Shown piece by piece: positions 1 through 8,728 of a stretch of 64,000 nt of DNA (its first letter is position 1; every line of letters begins with the position of its first letter). Source of the DNA: Ectopseudomonas oleovorans (GTDB taxonomy: Bacteria; Pseudomonadota; Gammaproteobacteria; Pseudomonadales; Pseudomonadaceae). A program made the position numbers and the translations under genes. Where the stretch lies: the NCBI RefSeq assembly GCF_003052605.1, contig NZ_QASO01000049.1, forward strand, positions 1-64,000. Direction: 5' to 3'. Below the pieces are notes generated by a model that was not told the DNA's origin, did no database searches, and worked only from the letters and a program-made list of their open reading frames with translations.

Positions 1-141
1 GAAACTGCCAAAGCCAACGGGCAAGAGCCTTACGCCTGGTTGCGCCACATCCTTGAACGCCTGTCAGCGGCGAGCCGCGTCGAGGATTACGAAGCGCTGC
101 TGCCGTGGAACTGCTCGCCAGCTTCTGCCTCTGCTTCCTGA
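1..141 (+). CDS. IS66 family transposase (TnpC), C-terminal 46 residues only
   Basis: This is a partial gene entering from the left edge and ending at a TGA at 139-141. The visible residues include YAWLRHILERL and DYEALLPWNC, the characteristic C-terminus of the large DDE transposase of IS66-type elements. The last residues after LPWNC are a low-complexity Ser/Ala tail. No catalytic residue lies in the visible part, so activity cannot be judged. It is orphaned here from the small accessory ORFs (tnpA, tnpB) that usually precede it. Confidence 0.8.
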   Translation, partial: ETAKANGQEPYAWLRHILERLSAASRVEDYEALLPWNCSPASASAS

Positions 142-180
142 AAAAACCGTCCGCCAGGACGGGGTTTATGGAGCGGTTAC
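1..180 (+). mobile_element. Right end of an IS66-family insertion sequence (left part outside window)
   Basis: The frame from base 1 encodes the tail of an IS66 transposase. The element then runs to an end reading ggagcggttac at 170-180, whose reverse complement starts GTAACCG, in keeping with the GTAA-type termini of IS66 elements. A short GC hairpin (aaaccgtcc/ggacggggttt) lies between the stop codon and the terminus. IS66 makes 8-bp target duplications, so gtcgtacc at 181-188 would be the flanking copy. The other end is not in view, so completeness is unknown. Confidence 0.75.
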
Positions 181-238
181 GTCGTACCTAGGTTCAGAGG
201 CAGATTATTTCACTGGCAAAACGGGAGGAGTCCATATA

Positions 239-280
239 CGGATGCAATCCGGGGCAGTGAAGGTTCCCGGATTGCATCCG
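239..280. repeat. Intergenic inverted repeat (GGATGCAATCC type)
   Basis: A perfect 15-bp stem, cggatgcaatccggg (239-253) against cccggattgcatccg (266-280), has a 12-nt loop. This motif is common between genes in Pseudomonas chromosomes. It lies between the IS66 end and the gatB terminator and carries no gene. Confidence 0.7.
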
Positions 281-315
281 GGCTGCGCATCGTCATATTC
301 GCGGTCTCCATGAAA

Positions 316-337
316 GACGCCGGGCGAGCCCGGCGTC
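316..337 (-). terminator. Intrinsic terminator of gatCAB
   Basis: A perfect 9-bp GC stem (gacgccggg/cccggcgtc) with a 4-nt loop is followed on the minus strand by CTTTCA. It sits about 30 bp past the gatB stop codon. Confidence 0.75.
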
Positions 338-368
338 ATTGCAGCTAGCGTAAGCGAGCCGGCCTGGC

Positions 369-1817
369 TCAGCCTTCGAGCTTCTTCTTCAGCAGTTCGT
401 TCACTTGCCCCGGATTGGCCTTGCCCTTGGAGGCTTTCATGGCCTGGCCGACGAAGAAACCGAACATCTTGCCGCGCTTGGCTTCGTCGCTGGCGCGGTA
501 CTGCTCGACCTGCTCGGCGTTGGCCGCCAGCACTTCATCGAGCATGGCCTCGATGGCGCCGCTGTCGGTGACCTGCTTGAGACCTTTCTTCTCGATGATC
601 TCGTCGGCGCTGGCGCCTTCGCCGGCAGCCAGGGCCTCGAACACCATCTTGGCGATCTTGCCGCTGATGGTGTTGTCCTTGATGCGCAGGATCATGCCGC
701 CCAGTTGTTCGGCAGACACTGGCGACTGCTCGATCTCCAGGCCTTCCTTGTTGAGCAGGCTGGACAGCTCGCCCATCACCCAGTTGGCCGACAGCTTGGC
801 ATCGCCGCAGGTCTTTTCGACCACTTCGAAGTAGTCGGCCAGCTCACGACTGGCGCTGAGCACACTGGCGTCGTAGCTGGACAGGCCGAACTGGCTTTCG
901 AAGCGCTCGCGCTTCTGCGGCGGCAGCTCGGGCAGGGCCGCGCGCAATTCGTCGAGGAAGCTGCGCTCGATCACCACCGGCAGCAGGTCCGGGCAGGGGA
1001 AGTAACGGTAGTCGTTGGCTTCTTCCTTGCTGCGCATGGAGCGGGTCTGATCCTTGTTGGGATCGTACAGGCGGGTTTCCTGCACCACCTTGCCGCCGTC
1101 CTCGATCAGCTCGATCTGGCGCTGCACCTCAAAGTTGATGGCCTTCTCGATAAAGCGGAAGGAGTTGACGTTCTTGATCTCGGCGCGGGTGCCGAACTCG
1201 GCCTGGCCCTTCGGCCGTACTGACACGTTGCAGTCACAGCGCAGCGAACCTTCGGCCATGTTGCCGTCGCAGATGCCCAGATAACGGACGAGTGCGTGAA
1301 TGGCCTTCACGTAGGCCACGGCTTCCTTGGCCGAGCGAATGTCCGGCTCGGAAACGATCTCCAGCAGCGGCGTGCCGGCGCGGTTCAGGTCGATACCACT
1401 CATGCCGTGGAAGTCTTCGTGCAGGCTCTTGCCGGCGTCCTCTTCCAGGTGCGCACGGGTGATGCCGATGCGCTTGACGGTGCCGTCTTCCAGGGTGATG
1501 TCGAGGAAGCCCTTGCCGACGATGGGGTGATCCATCTGGCTGGTCTGATAGCCCTTGGGCAGGTCCGGGTAGAAGTAGTTCTTGCGCGCGAAGACGTTAC
1601 GTTCGGGGATCTCGGCGTCGATCGCCAGGCCGAACTGGCAGGCCATGCGCACGGCTTCGGCGTTCAGTACCGGCAGGGTGCCGGGCATGCCGAGGTCGAC
1701 CAGGCTGGCCTGGGTGTTGGGCTCGGCGCCAAAGGTGGTGGCGCTGGCCGAGAAGATCTTCGACTGGGTGCTGAGCTGAGCGTGAATCTCGAGCCCGATC
1801 ACGGTTTCCCATTGCAT
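369..1817 (-). CDS. gatB: Aspartyl/glutamyl-tRNA amidotransferase subunit B
   Basis: At 482 residues this has full family length. It is the tRNA-binding and kinase/transamidase subunit of GatCAB, which converts mischarged Asp-tRNA(Asn) or Glu-tRNA(Gln) to the amidated form using ammonia channelled from GatA. The N-terminus [15 protein letters not shown] and the block [10 protein letters not shown] are GatB hallmarks, and the C-terminal YqeY-like tail ends in [13 protein letters not shown]. It is the last gene of gatC-gatA-gatB. Pseudomonads generally use this route for Asn-tRNA; that is family knowledge, not visible here. Confidence 0.97.
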   Translation of the reverse strand: MQWETVIGLEIHAQLSTQSKIFSASATTFGAEPNTQASLVDLGMPGTLPVLNAEAVRMACQFGLAIDAEIPERNVFARKNYFYPDLPKGYQTSQMDHPIVGKGFLDITLEDGTVKRIGITRAHLEEDAGKSLHEDFHGMSGIDLNRAGTPLLEIVSEPDIRSAKEAVAYVKAIHALVRYLGICDGNMAEGSLRCDCNVSVRPKGQAEFGTRAEIKNVNSFRFIEKAINFEVQRQIELIEDGGKVVQETRLYDPNKDQTRSMRSKEEANDYRYFPCPDLLPVVIERSFLDELRAALPELPPQKRERFESQFGLSSYDASVLSASRELADYFEVVEKTCGDAKLSANWVMGELSSLLNKEGLEIEQSPVSAEQLGGMILRIKDNTISGKIAKMVFEALAAGEGASADEIIEKKGLKQVTDSGAIEAMLDEVLAANAEQVEQYRASDEAKRGKMFGFFVGQAMKASKGKANPGQVNELLKKKLEG

Positions 1818-1865
1818 CTTTAGTGTTCCTCAATCCTGTATGGCGTGCGGTCTGTGCGGTGCGGC

Positions 1866-1909
1866 CCTCACCCGGCGCTTCGCGCCACCCTCTCCCGGCG
1901 GGAGAGGGG
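1866..1909. repeat. Double-hairpin intergenic repeat (CCCTCTCCC family)
   Basis: Two adjacent hairpins are seen, ggcgc-ttc-gcgcc (1874-1886) and ccctctccc-ggc-gggagaggg (1888-1908). They lie in the 118-bp gap between gatA and gatB. Related sequence recurs at 45848-45951 and 49577-49681. It may modulate gatB expression within the operon, but no U tract supports strong termination. Confidence 0.6.
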
Positions 1910-1935
1910 AATGGGGCGCATGGCTACGCCATGGC

Positions 1936-3387
1936 TCAGAAGTCTTTGGGTGCGTGTTTATGCCAGTCGCTGACCTGCTGGTACTGGTGCGCGACGTTGA
2001 GCAGACGACCTTCCTCGAAGTAGTTGCCGAGTAACTGCACACCCACCGGCAGGCCATCGACGAAGCCAGCCGGCATCGACAGGCCGGGGATGCCGGCCAG
2101 GTTGGCGGTGATGGTGTAGATGTCTTCCAGGTAGGCGGACACCGGGTCGGCGTTCTTCTCGCCGAGTTTCCAGGCCAGGTTCGGCGTGGTCGGGCCGAGG
2201 ATCACATCGACCTCCTTGAAGGCGGCGACGAAGTCGTTCTTGATCAGCCGGCGAATCTGCTGGGCCTTGATGTAGTAGGCGTCGTAGTAGCCGGCGGACA
2301 GCGCGTAGGTGCCGACCATGATGCGCCGTTTGACCTCGGCACCGAAGCCTTCGCCGCGCGAGCGCTTGTAAAGGTCTTGCAGGTCTTTCGGGTTCTCGCA
2401 ACGATAGCCGAAACGCACGCCGTCGAAACGTGACAGGTTGGAGCTGGCCTCGGCCGGAGCGATCACGTAGTAGGCGGGGATCGCGTGCTGCATGTTTGGC
2501 AGCGAGATGTCTTTGACGGTGGCGCCGAGCTTTTTCAGCTCTTCGACTACGGCCATGACTTTCTCACCGATGCGTGCATCGAGGCCGGCGCCGAAGTATT
2601 CCTTCGGCAGGCCGATGCGCAGGCCGGCCAGCGGCTGGGCCAGCGCCGCGAGGTAGTCATCGACCGGCTGGTCGACGCTGGTCGAATCCTTGGCATCGAA
2701 ACCGGCCATGGCGCCGAGCAGCAGGGCGCAATCCTCGGCGGTACGGGCCAGCGGACCGCCCTGATCGAGGCTGGAGGCGTAGGCGATCATGCCCCAGCGC
2801 GAGACGCGGCCGTAGGTCGGCTTGATCCCGGTGAGGTTGGTCAGCGCAGCCGGCTGACGGATCGAGCCGCCGGTGTCGGTGCCGGTGGCGGCCGGCAGCA
2901 GGCGGGCGGCAACGGCGGCTGCCGAGCCGCCCGAGGAGCCGCCCGGTACGCGGGTCAGATCCCAGGGATTTTTCACCGGGCCGTAGTGGCTGGATTCGTT
3001 GGCCGAGCCCATGGCGAATTCGTCCATGTTCAGCTTGCCCAGAGTGACGGTGCCGGCGGCCTTGAGTTTTTCCACCACGGTGGCGTCGTAGGGCGCCTTG
3101 AAGCCGGTGAGGATCTTCGAGCCGCAGGACGTCAGCACGCCGTTGGTGCAGAACAGATCCTTGTGGGCGATCGGTGCGCCGAGCAGCGGGCTGTTTTCGC
3201 CGGCAGCGCGACGGGCGTCAGCGGCCCTGGCCTGTTCGATGGCCAGATCCTCGGTGACGGTGATGAAGCTGTTGAGCTGCGGGTCGAGCTGCGCGATGCG
3301 CGCCAGCAGGCTGCGGCTCAGTTCTTCGGCGGAGAATTGTTTGTCGGCGAGGCCACGGACGATCTCGGCCAGGGTCAGTTGGTGCAT
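1936..3387 (-). CDS. gatA: Aspartyl/glutamyl-tRNA amidotransferase subunit A
   Basis: This 483-residue amidase-signature enzyme is the glutaminase subunit that releases ammonia from glutamine for GatB. The catalytic triad is visible as Lys76 (APIAHKDLF), Ser151 (GGSSGGS) and the nucleophile Ser175 ([11 protein letters not shown]). It starts at ATG 3387, 15 bp after the gatC stop codon, with an AAGGAAAGG-type ribosome-binding site. A 118-bp repeat-bearing gap follows before gatB. Length and motifs are typical and I see no damage. Confidence 0.97.
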   Translation of the reverse strand: MHQLTLAEIVRGLADKQFSAEELSRSLLARIAQLDPQLNSFITVTEDLAIEQARAADARRAAGENSPLLGAPIAHKDLFCTNGVLTSCGSKILTGFKAPYDATVVEKLKAAGTVTLGKLNMDEFAMGSANESSHYGPVKNPWDLTRVPGGSSGGSAAAVAARLLPAATGTDTGGSIRQPAALTNLTGIKPTYGRVSRWGMIAYASSLDQGGPLARTAEDCALLLGAMAGFDAKDSTSVDQPVDDYLAALAQPLAGLRIGLPKEYFGAGLDARIGEKVMAVVEELKKLGATVKDISLPNMQHAIPAYYVIAPAEASSNLSRFDGVRFGYRCENPKDLQDLYKRSRGEGFGAEVKRRIMVGTYALSAGYYDAYYIKAQQIRRLIKNDFVAAFKEVDVILGPTTPNLAWKLGEKNADPVSAYLEDIYTITANLAGIPGLSMPAGFVDGLPVGVQLLGNYFEEGRLLNVAHQYQQVSDWHKHAPKDF

Positions 3388-3402
3388 GTCGAGCCCTTTC
3401 CT

Positions 3403-3690
3403 TTATTCGATGACTTTCGGCACGAGGTACAGGCCGCTTTCCACGGCCGGGGCGATGGCCTGGTAGGCGTCGCGCTGGTTGCGCTCGGTGACCACGTCGG
3501 CACGCAGGCGCTGGGTGGCTTCCAGCGGGTGGGCCAGGGGTTCGATGCCCTGGGTATCGACCGCCTGCATCTGATCGATCAGGCCGAGGATGTTGTTCAG
3601 GGTCTCGGTGGTTTGCGGAATATCGCCGTCATTCAGACCCAGGCGGGCCAGGTGGGCGATTTTTTCCACCTCGGAGCGTTCAAGCGCCAT
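3403..3690 (-). CDS. gatC: Aspartyl/glutamyl-tRNA amidotransferase subunit C
   Basis: This 95-residue protein is the small stabilising subunit that clamps GatA to GatB. The N-terminus [17 protein letters not shown], the middle [16 protein letters not shown] and a C-terminus ending [10 protein letters not shown] match the family closely. It is the first gene of the gat operon and is divergent from mreB, with 225 bp between the two starts. That gap should contain the gat promoter, but I could not place one confidently on the minus strand. Confidence 0.95.
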   Translation of the reverse strand: MALERSEVEKIAHLARLGLNDGDIPQTTETLNNILGLIDQMQAVDTQGIEPLAHPLEATQRLRADVVTERNQRDAYQAIAPAVESGLYLVPKVIE

Positions 3691-3815
3691 CGGGGGTTCT
3701 CCAGTGGAAGTGTGACAGAAAGGCTGCAGGGAACGGATGTCGCGAGCCAGCGGTCAAAGGCCGCGATGTGCAGCTACAAGGCCCGGAAAAACAGGCAATC
3801 TACCATATTGCCGCC

Positions 3816-3844
3816 TTGCTCAAAATCCCTGCCGTTGTTAGAGT
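3816..3844 (+). promoter_or_regulatory. Candidate sigma-70 promoter of mreB
   Basis: TTGCTC (3816-3821), a 17-bp spacer and TAGAGT (3839-3844) lie 72 bp before the mreB start. The hexamers are imperfect and the call rests on spacing and position only. Confidence 0.4.
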
Positions 3845-3903
3845 TTGCCGCACTTTTTACCTGCGCGTTTTGCGCGCCTGGCCTTCACCCACGCGTTGCC
3901 TAG

Positions 3904-4953
<1,050 letters not shown>

Positions 4954-4976
4954 GGGGTTCGCTAGTGGCTCGCCGT

Positions 4977-4998
4977 CGTGCCGCCTTCGGGCGGCACG
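4977..4998 (+). other. UUCG-capped hairpin between mreB and mreC
   Basis: A perfect 9-bp stem (cgtgccgcc/ggcggcacg) is closed by a TTCG tetraloop. No T run follows, so it is more likely a processing, stability or partial-termination element than a complete terminator. Confidence 0.55.
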
Positions 4999-5084
4999 CG
5001 CATATTCGAGCATTGCAGTACACTCGGCCCAACCTTCGCCTGACCGGTTTGCCTTTCGCATGAATTCGCGCGCTTTTCGCCCCT

Positions 5085-6074
5085 GTGGCGCACGAGGAGC
5101 AGGTCATTAAGCCGCTCTTCGCCAAAGGTCCCTCGCTGGGCATTCGTCTGCTGGTATTTGCCGTACTGTCGGCGGTGCTGATGGTGGTCGATGCCCGCTT
5201 CGAGACGCTCAAGCCGCTGCGCAGTCAGATGGGCCTGGTGCTCACGCCTTTCTATTGGCTGGCCGATGTGCCCGTACGCGTCTGGGATGGGGCAACTCAG
5301 CAGATTTCCTCGCGCAGCGAACTGATGGCCGAGAACGAGAAGCTCAAGGCCGAGGCTCTGCTGCTGCAGCGTCGCCTGCAGAAGCTGGCAGCGCTGACCG
5401 AGCAGAACGTGCGTCTGCGCGAACTGCTCAACTCCGCGGCGCTGGTGGATGAAGAAGTGCTGGTTGCTGAGCTGATCGGCGTCGATCCCAATCCCTATAC
5501 CCACCGCATCCTGATCGACAAGGGCGAGAAGGATGGCGTGTTCCTCGGGCAGCCGGTGCTCGATGCGCGCGGGCTGATGGGCCAGGTGGTCGAGATCATG
5601 CCCTACACCTCGCGCGTGCTGTTGCTCACCGATAACACCCACAGCATCCCGGTACAGGTCAACCGCAACGGTCTGCGTGCCATCGCCGTCGGCACCGGCA
5701 ACCCGGAGCGCCTGGAGCTGCGTCACGTCGCCGATACCGCCGATATCAAGGAGGGCGATCTGCTGGTCAGTTCCGGCATGGGCCAGCGCTTCCCGGCCGG
5801 CTACCCGGTGGCCACGGTCAAGGAAGTGATTCATGACTCCGGCCAGCCTTTCGCTATCGTTCGTGCCGTACCGACCGCTGCGCTCAATCGCAGTCGTTAT
5901 CTGCTGCTGGTGTTCTCCGACCGGCGCACGCCCGAGGAGCGCGCCAACGATTCCGCCGAGGCCCAGGAAGCCGCCGACCGCGAAGCCGAGCAGGCGCGCA
6001 ATGGCGAGCCGGCAGCTGACGCACCGGCCGCTGACACACCGGCCGCTGACGCCCCCGCACAGGAGAGCAACTGA
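5085..6074 (+). CDS. mreC: Rod shape-determining protein MreC
   Basis: This bitopic inner-membrane protein (329 residues from the GTG at 5085) links MreB filaments to the wall-synthesis enzymes. It has a short cytoplasmic tail, one membrane helix (IRLLVFAVLSAVLMVVDARF), a coiled coil (about residues 75-110) and the double beta-barrel periplasmic domain. It ends in a low-complexity tail of PAAD repeats. The start is uncertain. GTG 5085 lacks a ribosome-binding site, whereas GAGGAG at 5094-5099 sits 6 nt before an in-frame ATT at 5106, which opens the conserved IKPLFAKGPS. An in-frame TGA at 5061 bars any earlier start. Confidence 0.93.
   Translation: MAHEEQVIKPLFAKGPSLGIRLLVFAVLSAVLMVVDARFETLKPLRSQMGLVLTPFYWLADVPVRVWDGATQQISSRSELMAENEKLKAEALLLQRRLQKLAALTEQNVRLRELLNSAALVDEEVLVAELIGVDPNPYTHRILIDKGEKDGVFLGQPVLDARGLMGQVVEIMPYTSRVLLLTDNTHSIPVQVNRNGLRAIAVGTGNPERLELRHVADTADIKEGDLLVSSGMGQRFPAGYPVATVKEVIHDSGQPFAIVRAVPTAALNRSRYLLLVFSDRRTPEERANDSAEAQEAADREAEQARNGEPAADAPAADTPAADAPAQESN
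6009..6053 (+). repeat. 15-bp tandem repeat in the mreC tail
   Basis: Three in-frame copies of ccggccgctgacNcN encode PAADA, PAADT and PAADA. The first copy has a single A for C change within the core. Copy number could vary by slippage without breaking the frame. Confidence 0.75.
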
Positions 6075-6562
6075 TGGCTGGCGTACAGCCCCGTAACGGC
6101 TGGGTGATCTGGCTGAGCCTGGCGCTCGGTTTGTTGCTCAGTGTTTCGCCGTTGCCCGAGTTCATGCAGATCGGTCGCCCGCTGTGGGTCGCCTTGATTC
6201 TCACCTATTGGGTACTGGCTCTGCCGCATCGTGTCGGCATGACCACCGCCTGGATTCTTGGCCTGGCGCAGGACGTGCTGTTCGGCACCCTGCTCGGGCA
6301 GAACGCCTTGATCCTCACCCTGATCACCTTTCTGGTGCTGAGTCTGCACCAGCGCCTGCGCATGTTCCCCATGTGGCAGCAGAGCATGGTGCTGATGGTG
6401 GTGTTCGGTCTCGCCCAGCTGGTTCAGCTGTGGCTCAACGCCCTGACCGGTAGTCGTCCTCCAACCCTGGCCTTCGTCCTGCCGGCACTGGTCAGCGCTC
6501 TGCTGTGGCCCTGGATCTGCGCCATCCTGCGCGGTCTGCACCTGCGCCTCAACGTCAACTGA
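6074..6562 (+). CDS. mreD: Rod shape-determining protein MreD
   Basis: This 162-residue polytopic inner-membrane protein of the elongasome is mostly hydrophobic, with about five predicted membrane segments (for example WVIWLSLALGLLLSVSPL and ALPHRVGMTTAWILGLAQDVLFG). The motif AQDVLFGTLLGQNAL is typical of MreD. Its ATG overlaps the mreC stop codon (TGATG), which implies translational coupling. It acts with MreC to position peptidoglycan synthesis; no enzymatic activity is known. Confidence 0.95.
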   Translation: MAGVQPRNGWVIWLSLALGLLLSVSPLPEFMQIGRPLWVALILTYWVLALPHRVGMTTAWILGLAQDVLFGTLLGQNALILTLITFLVLSLHQRLRMFPMWQQSMVLMVVFGLAQLVQLWLNALTGSRPPTLAFVLPALVSALLWPWICAILRGLHLRLNVN

Positions 6563-6610
6563 ACGCGGCCTGCCGCACGGCTGGCCGAGGTTCGCAAGGG
6601 AGATACCCGC

Positions 6611-7207
6611 ATGGCCGAGCTGTTTCTGGCCTCCGCCTCGCCCCGTCGCCGTGAATTGCTGGCTCAGATCGCCGTGCCCTGCGTCACGCAAATCGCCTCG
6701 ATAGATGAAACGCCCTTGCCAGACGAGCCTGCGACAGCCTATGTAGAGCGTCTGGCGCGGGAAAAGGCGCGTGCTGTGCTGCTCGCGTTGGGCGATTCTG
6801 CCGACGCCGTGGTGCTGGGTGCGGATACCGCCGTGGTGCTCGAGGGTCAGATACTCGGCAAACCGCAGGATTTCGCCGACTGCAGTCGCATGTTGCGCGG
6901 GCTCTCGGGGCGCACTCATCAGGTGATGACGGCCGTAGCCCTGGTCAGCGCGCAGCGTGAAGCGGCGCAGGTGGTGTGCAGCGAAGTGACCTTTCGTCAC
7001 CTCGGCGATGCCGAAATTGCTGCCTATTGGGCCAGTGGCGAGCCCGCCGACAAAGCGGGCGGTTATGGTATTCAGGGATTGGCGGCAGTATTCGTCAGTC
7101 GTCTCGAAGGCAGCTATTCGGCCGTGGTCGGGCTGCCATTGTGTGAGACGGCGCAGTTACTCGGTGATTTCGGTATCGCCTGCTGGCAACAAAAGGCTGC
7201 GAAATAA
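6611..7207 (+). CDS. maf: Maf-like nucleoside triphosphate pyrophosphatase (dTTP/UTP type)
   Basis: This 198-residue enzyme hydrolyses non-canonical or excess nucleoside triphosphates to monophosphates. The Maf signature [12 protein letters not shown] at the N-terminus, the [18 protein letters not shown] block and the C-terminal [29 protein letters not shown] region are all present. The gene is co-oriented with mreD (48-bp gap) and rng (46-bp gap), the usual mre-maf-rng arrangement, so co-transcription is likely. The assignment to the dTTP/UTP (YhdE-like) subgroup rests on the mre linkage and is inferred. Confidence 0.93.
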   Translation: MAELFLASASPRRRELLAQIAVPCVTQIASIDETPLPDEPATAYVERLAREKARAVLLALGDSADAVVLGADTAVVLEGQILGKPQDFADCSRMLRGLSGRTHQVMTAVALVSAQREAAQVVCSEVTFRHLGDAEIAAYWASGEPADKAGGYGIQGLAAVFVSRLEGSYSAVVGLPLCETAQLLGDFGIACWQQKAAK

Positions 7208-7253
7208 ACTATCTGCCCTGCTGAGCGGGCATTGAATCCAGCGGGATGGATGC

Positions 7254-8711
7254 ATGAGCGAAGAGATTCTGATCAATATCACGCCGATGGAGTCGCGCGT
7301 GGCGGTGGTGGAAAACGGCGTGCTGCAGGAAGTGCACGTCGAGCGCACGCAGAAGCGCGGCATCGTCGGCAATATCTACAAAGGTAAGGTGGTGCGTGTG
7401 CTGCCCGGCATGCAGGCGGCCTTCGTCGATATTGGCCTGGAGCGTGCTGCCTTCATTCATGCTTCCGAGATTTCCACCCGCGAGGGCACTGCGGTGGAGC
7501 CGATCAGCGCCCTGGTCCACGAAGGGCAGAGCCTGGTGGTGCAGGTCACCAAGGACCCTATCGGCAGCAAGGGGGCGCGTCTGACCACTCAGTTGTCGAT
7601 CCCTTCGCGTTATCTGGTGTACATGCCACGCACCAGTCATGTCGGAATTTCGCTGAAGATCGAAGACGAAGCAGAGCGCGAGCGCCTCAAGCAGGTGGTC
7701 GCCGATTGCGTCGCCGCCGAAGGCATTGAGGAGGCCGGCGGCTTCATCCTGCGCACCGCTGCCGAGGGCGCAGGTGCTGATGAAATCCTGATCGACATCC
7801 GTTATCTGCGCCGCCTCTGGGACCAGATTGGTGCGCAGATTCAGAACTGCAAGGCGCCCACGGTGATCTACGAGGATCTGTCTCTGGCGCTGCGCACCCT
7901 GCGCGACCTGGTCAGCCCGCGGACCGAGAAGATTCGCGTGGACTCGCGGGAAACCTTCCAGAAAATCACGCAGTTCGTCGCCGAATTGATGCCGGAGATC
8001 GCTGATCGTCTCGAGCATTATCCAGGCGAACGGCCCATCTTCGACCTGTACGGTGTCGAGGACGAAATCCAGCGCGCACTGGAGCGCAAGGTGCCGCTGA
8101 AGTCCGGCGGTTACCTGGTGGTCGACCCCGCCGAGGCGATGAGCACCATCGACGTCAACACCGGCGCCTTCGTCGGCCATCGCACCCTCGAAGAAACCAT
8201 CTTCAAGACCAATCTCGAGGCAGCCACCGCCATTGCCCGTCAGCTGCGTCTGCGCAACCTGGGCGGCATCATCATCATCGACTTCATCGACATGGAAGAC
8301 GAAGAGCATCAGCGCCAGGTACTGCGCACCCTGGAGAAGCAGCTCGAGCGTGATCATGCCAAGACCAACATCATTGGCATCACCGAGCTCGGCCTGGTGC
8401 AGATGACCCGCAAGCGCACGCGTGAAAGCCTCGAGCAGATTCTCTGCGAGCCCTGCAGTGCCTGCCAGGGGCGCGGCAAGTTGAAGACGCCGGAGACCAT
8501 TTGCTACGAGATCTTCCGTGAAATTCTGCGTGAAGCCCGCGCCTACCAGGCGGAAAGCTATCGCGTGCTGGCCAATCAGAAGGTGGTCGATCGCCTGCTC
8601 GATGAAGAGTCGGGCAACGTCGCCGATCTGGAAGCCTTCATTGGACGTACCATCAAGTTCCAGGTGGAAACCATGTATTCCCAGGAACAGTACGACGTGG
8701 TGCTGCTCTGA
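7254..8711 (+). CDS. rng: Ribonuclease G
   Basis: This 485-residue endoribonuclease of the RNase E/G family processes the 5' end of 16S rRNA and takes part in mRNA decay. It has an N-terminal S1 RNA-binding domain (around residues 35-120, GNIYKGKVVRVLPGMQAAFVDIG), a 5'-sensor/DNase I-like catalytic core with acidic residues in IIIIDFIDM, and the zinc-link cysteines CEPCSAC at about 397-403. It lacks the long C-terminal scaffold of RNase E, so RNase G is the right call. It lies directly upstream of yhdP with a 17-bp gap. Confidence 0.96.
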   Translation: MSEEILINITPMESRVAVVENGVLQEVHVERTQKRGIVGNIYKGKVVRVLPGMQAAFVDIGLERAAFIHASEISTREGTAVEPISALVHEGQSLVVQVTKDPIGSKGARLTTQLSIPSRYLVYMPRTSHVGISLKIEDEAERERLKQVVADCVAAEGIEEAGGFILRTAAEGAGADEILIDIRYLRRLWDQIGAQIQNCKAPTVIYEDLSLALRTLRDLVSPRTEKIRVDSRETFQKITQFVAELMPEIADRLEHYPGERPIFDLYGVEDEIQRALERKVPLKSGGYLVVDPAEAMSTIDVNTGAFVGHRTLEETIFKTNLEAATAIARQLRLRNLGGIIIIDFIDMEDEEHQRQVLRTLEKQLERDHAKTNIIGITELGLVQMTRKRTRESLEQILCEPCSACQGRGKLKTPETICYEIFREILREARAYQAESYRVLANQKVVDRLLDEESGNVADLEAFIGRTIKFQVETMYSQEQYDVVLL

Positions 8712-8728
8712 GCACGGGGACTGTCGAG

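Noticed and set aside
53-313. An 86-codon plus frame across the IS66 end
   Set aside because: Out of frame with the transposase and crosses the IS terminus and the inverted repeat at 239-280.
2485-3903. A 472-codon open frame on the plus strand across gatA and gatC
   Set aside because: Antisense to gatA/gatC, with Gly/Arg/Gln-rich composition and no domain; a frame shadow.
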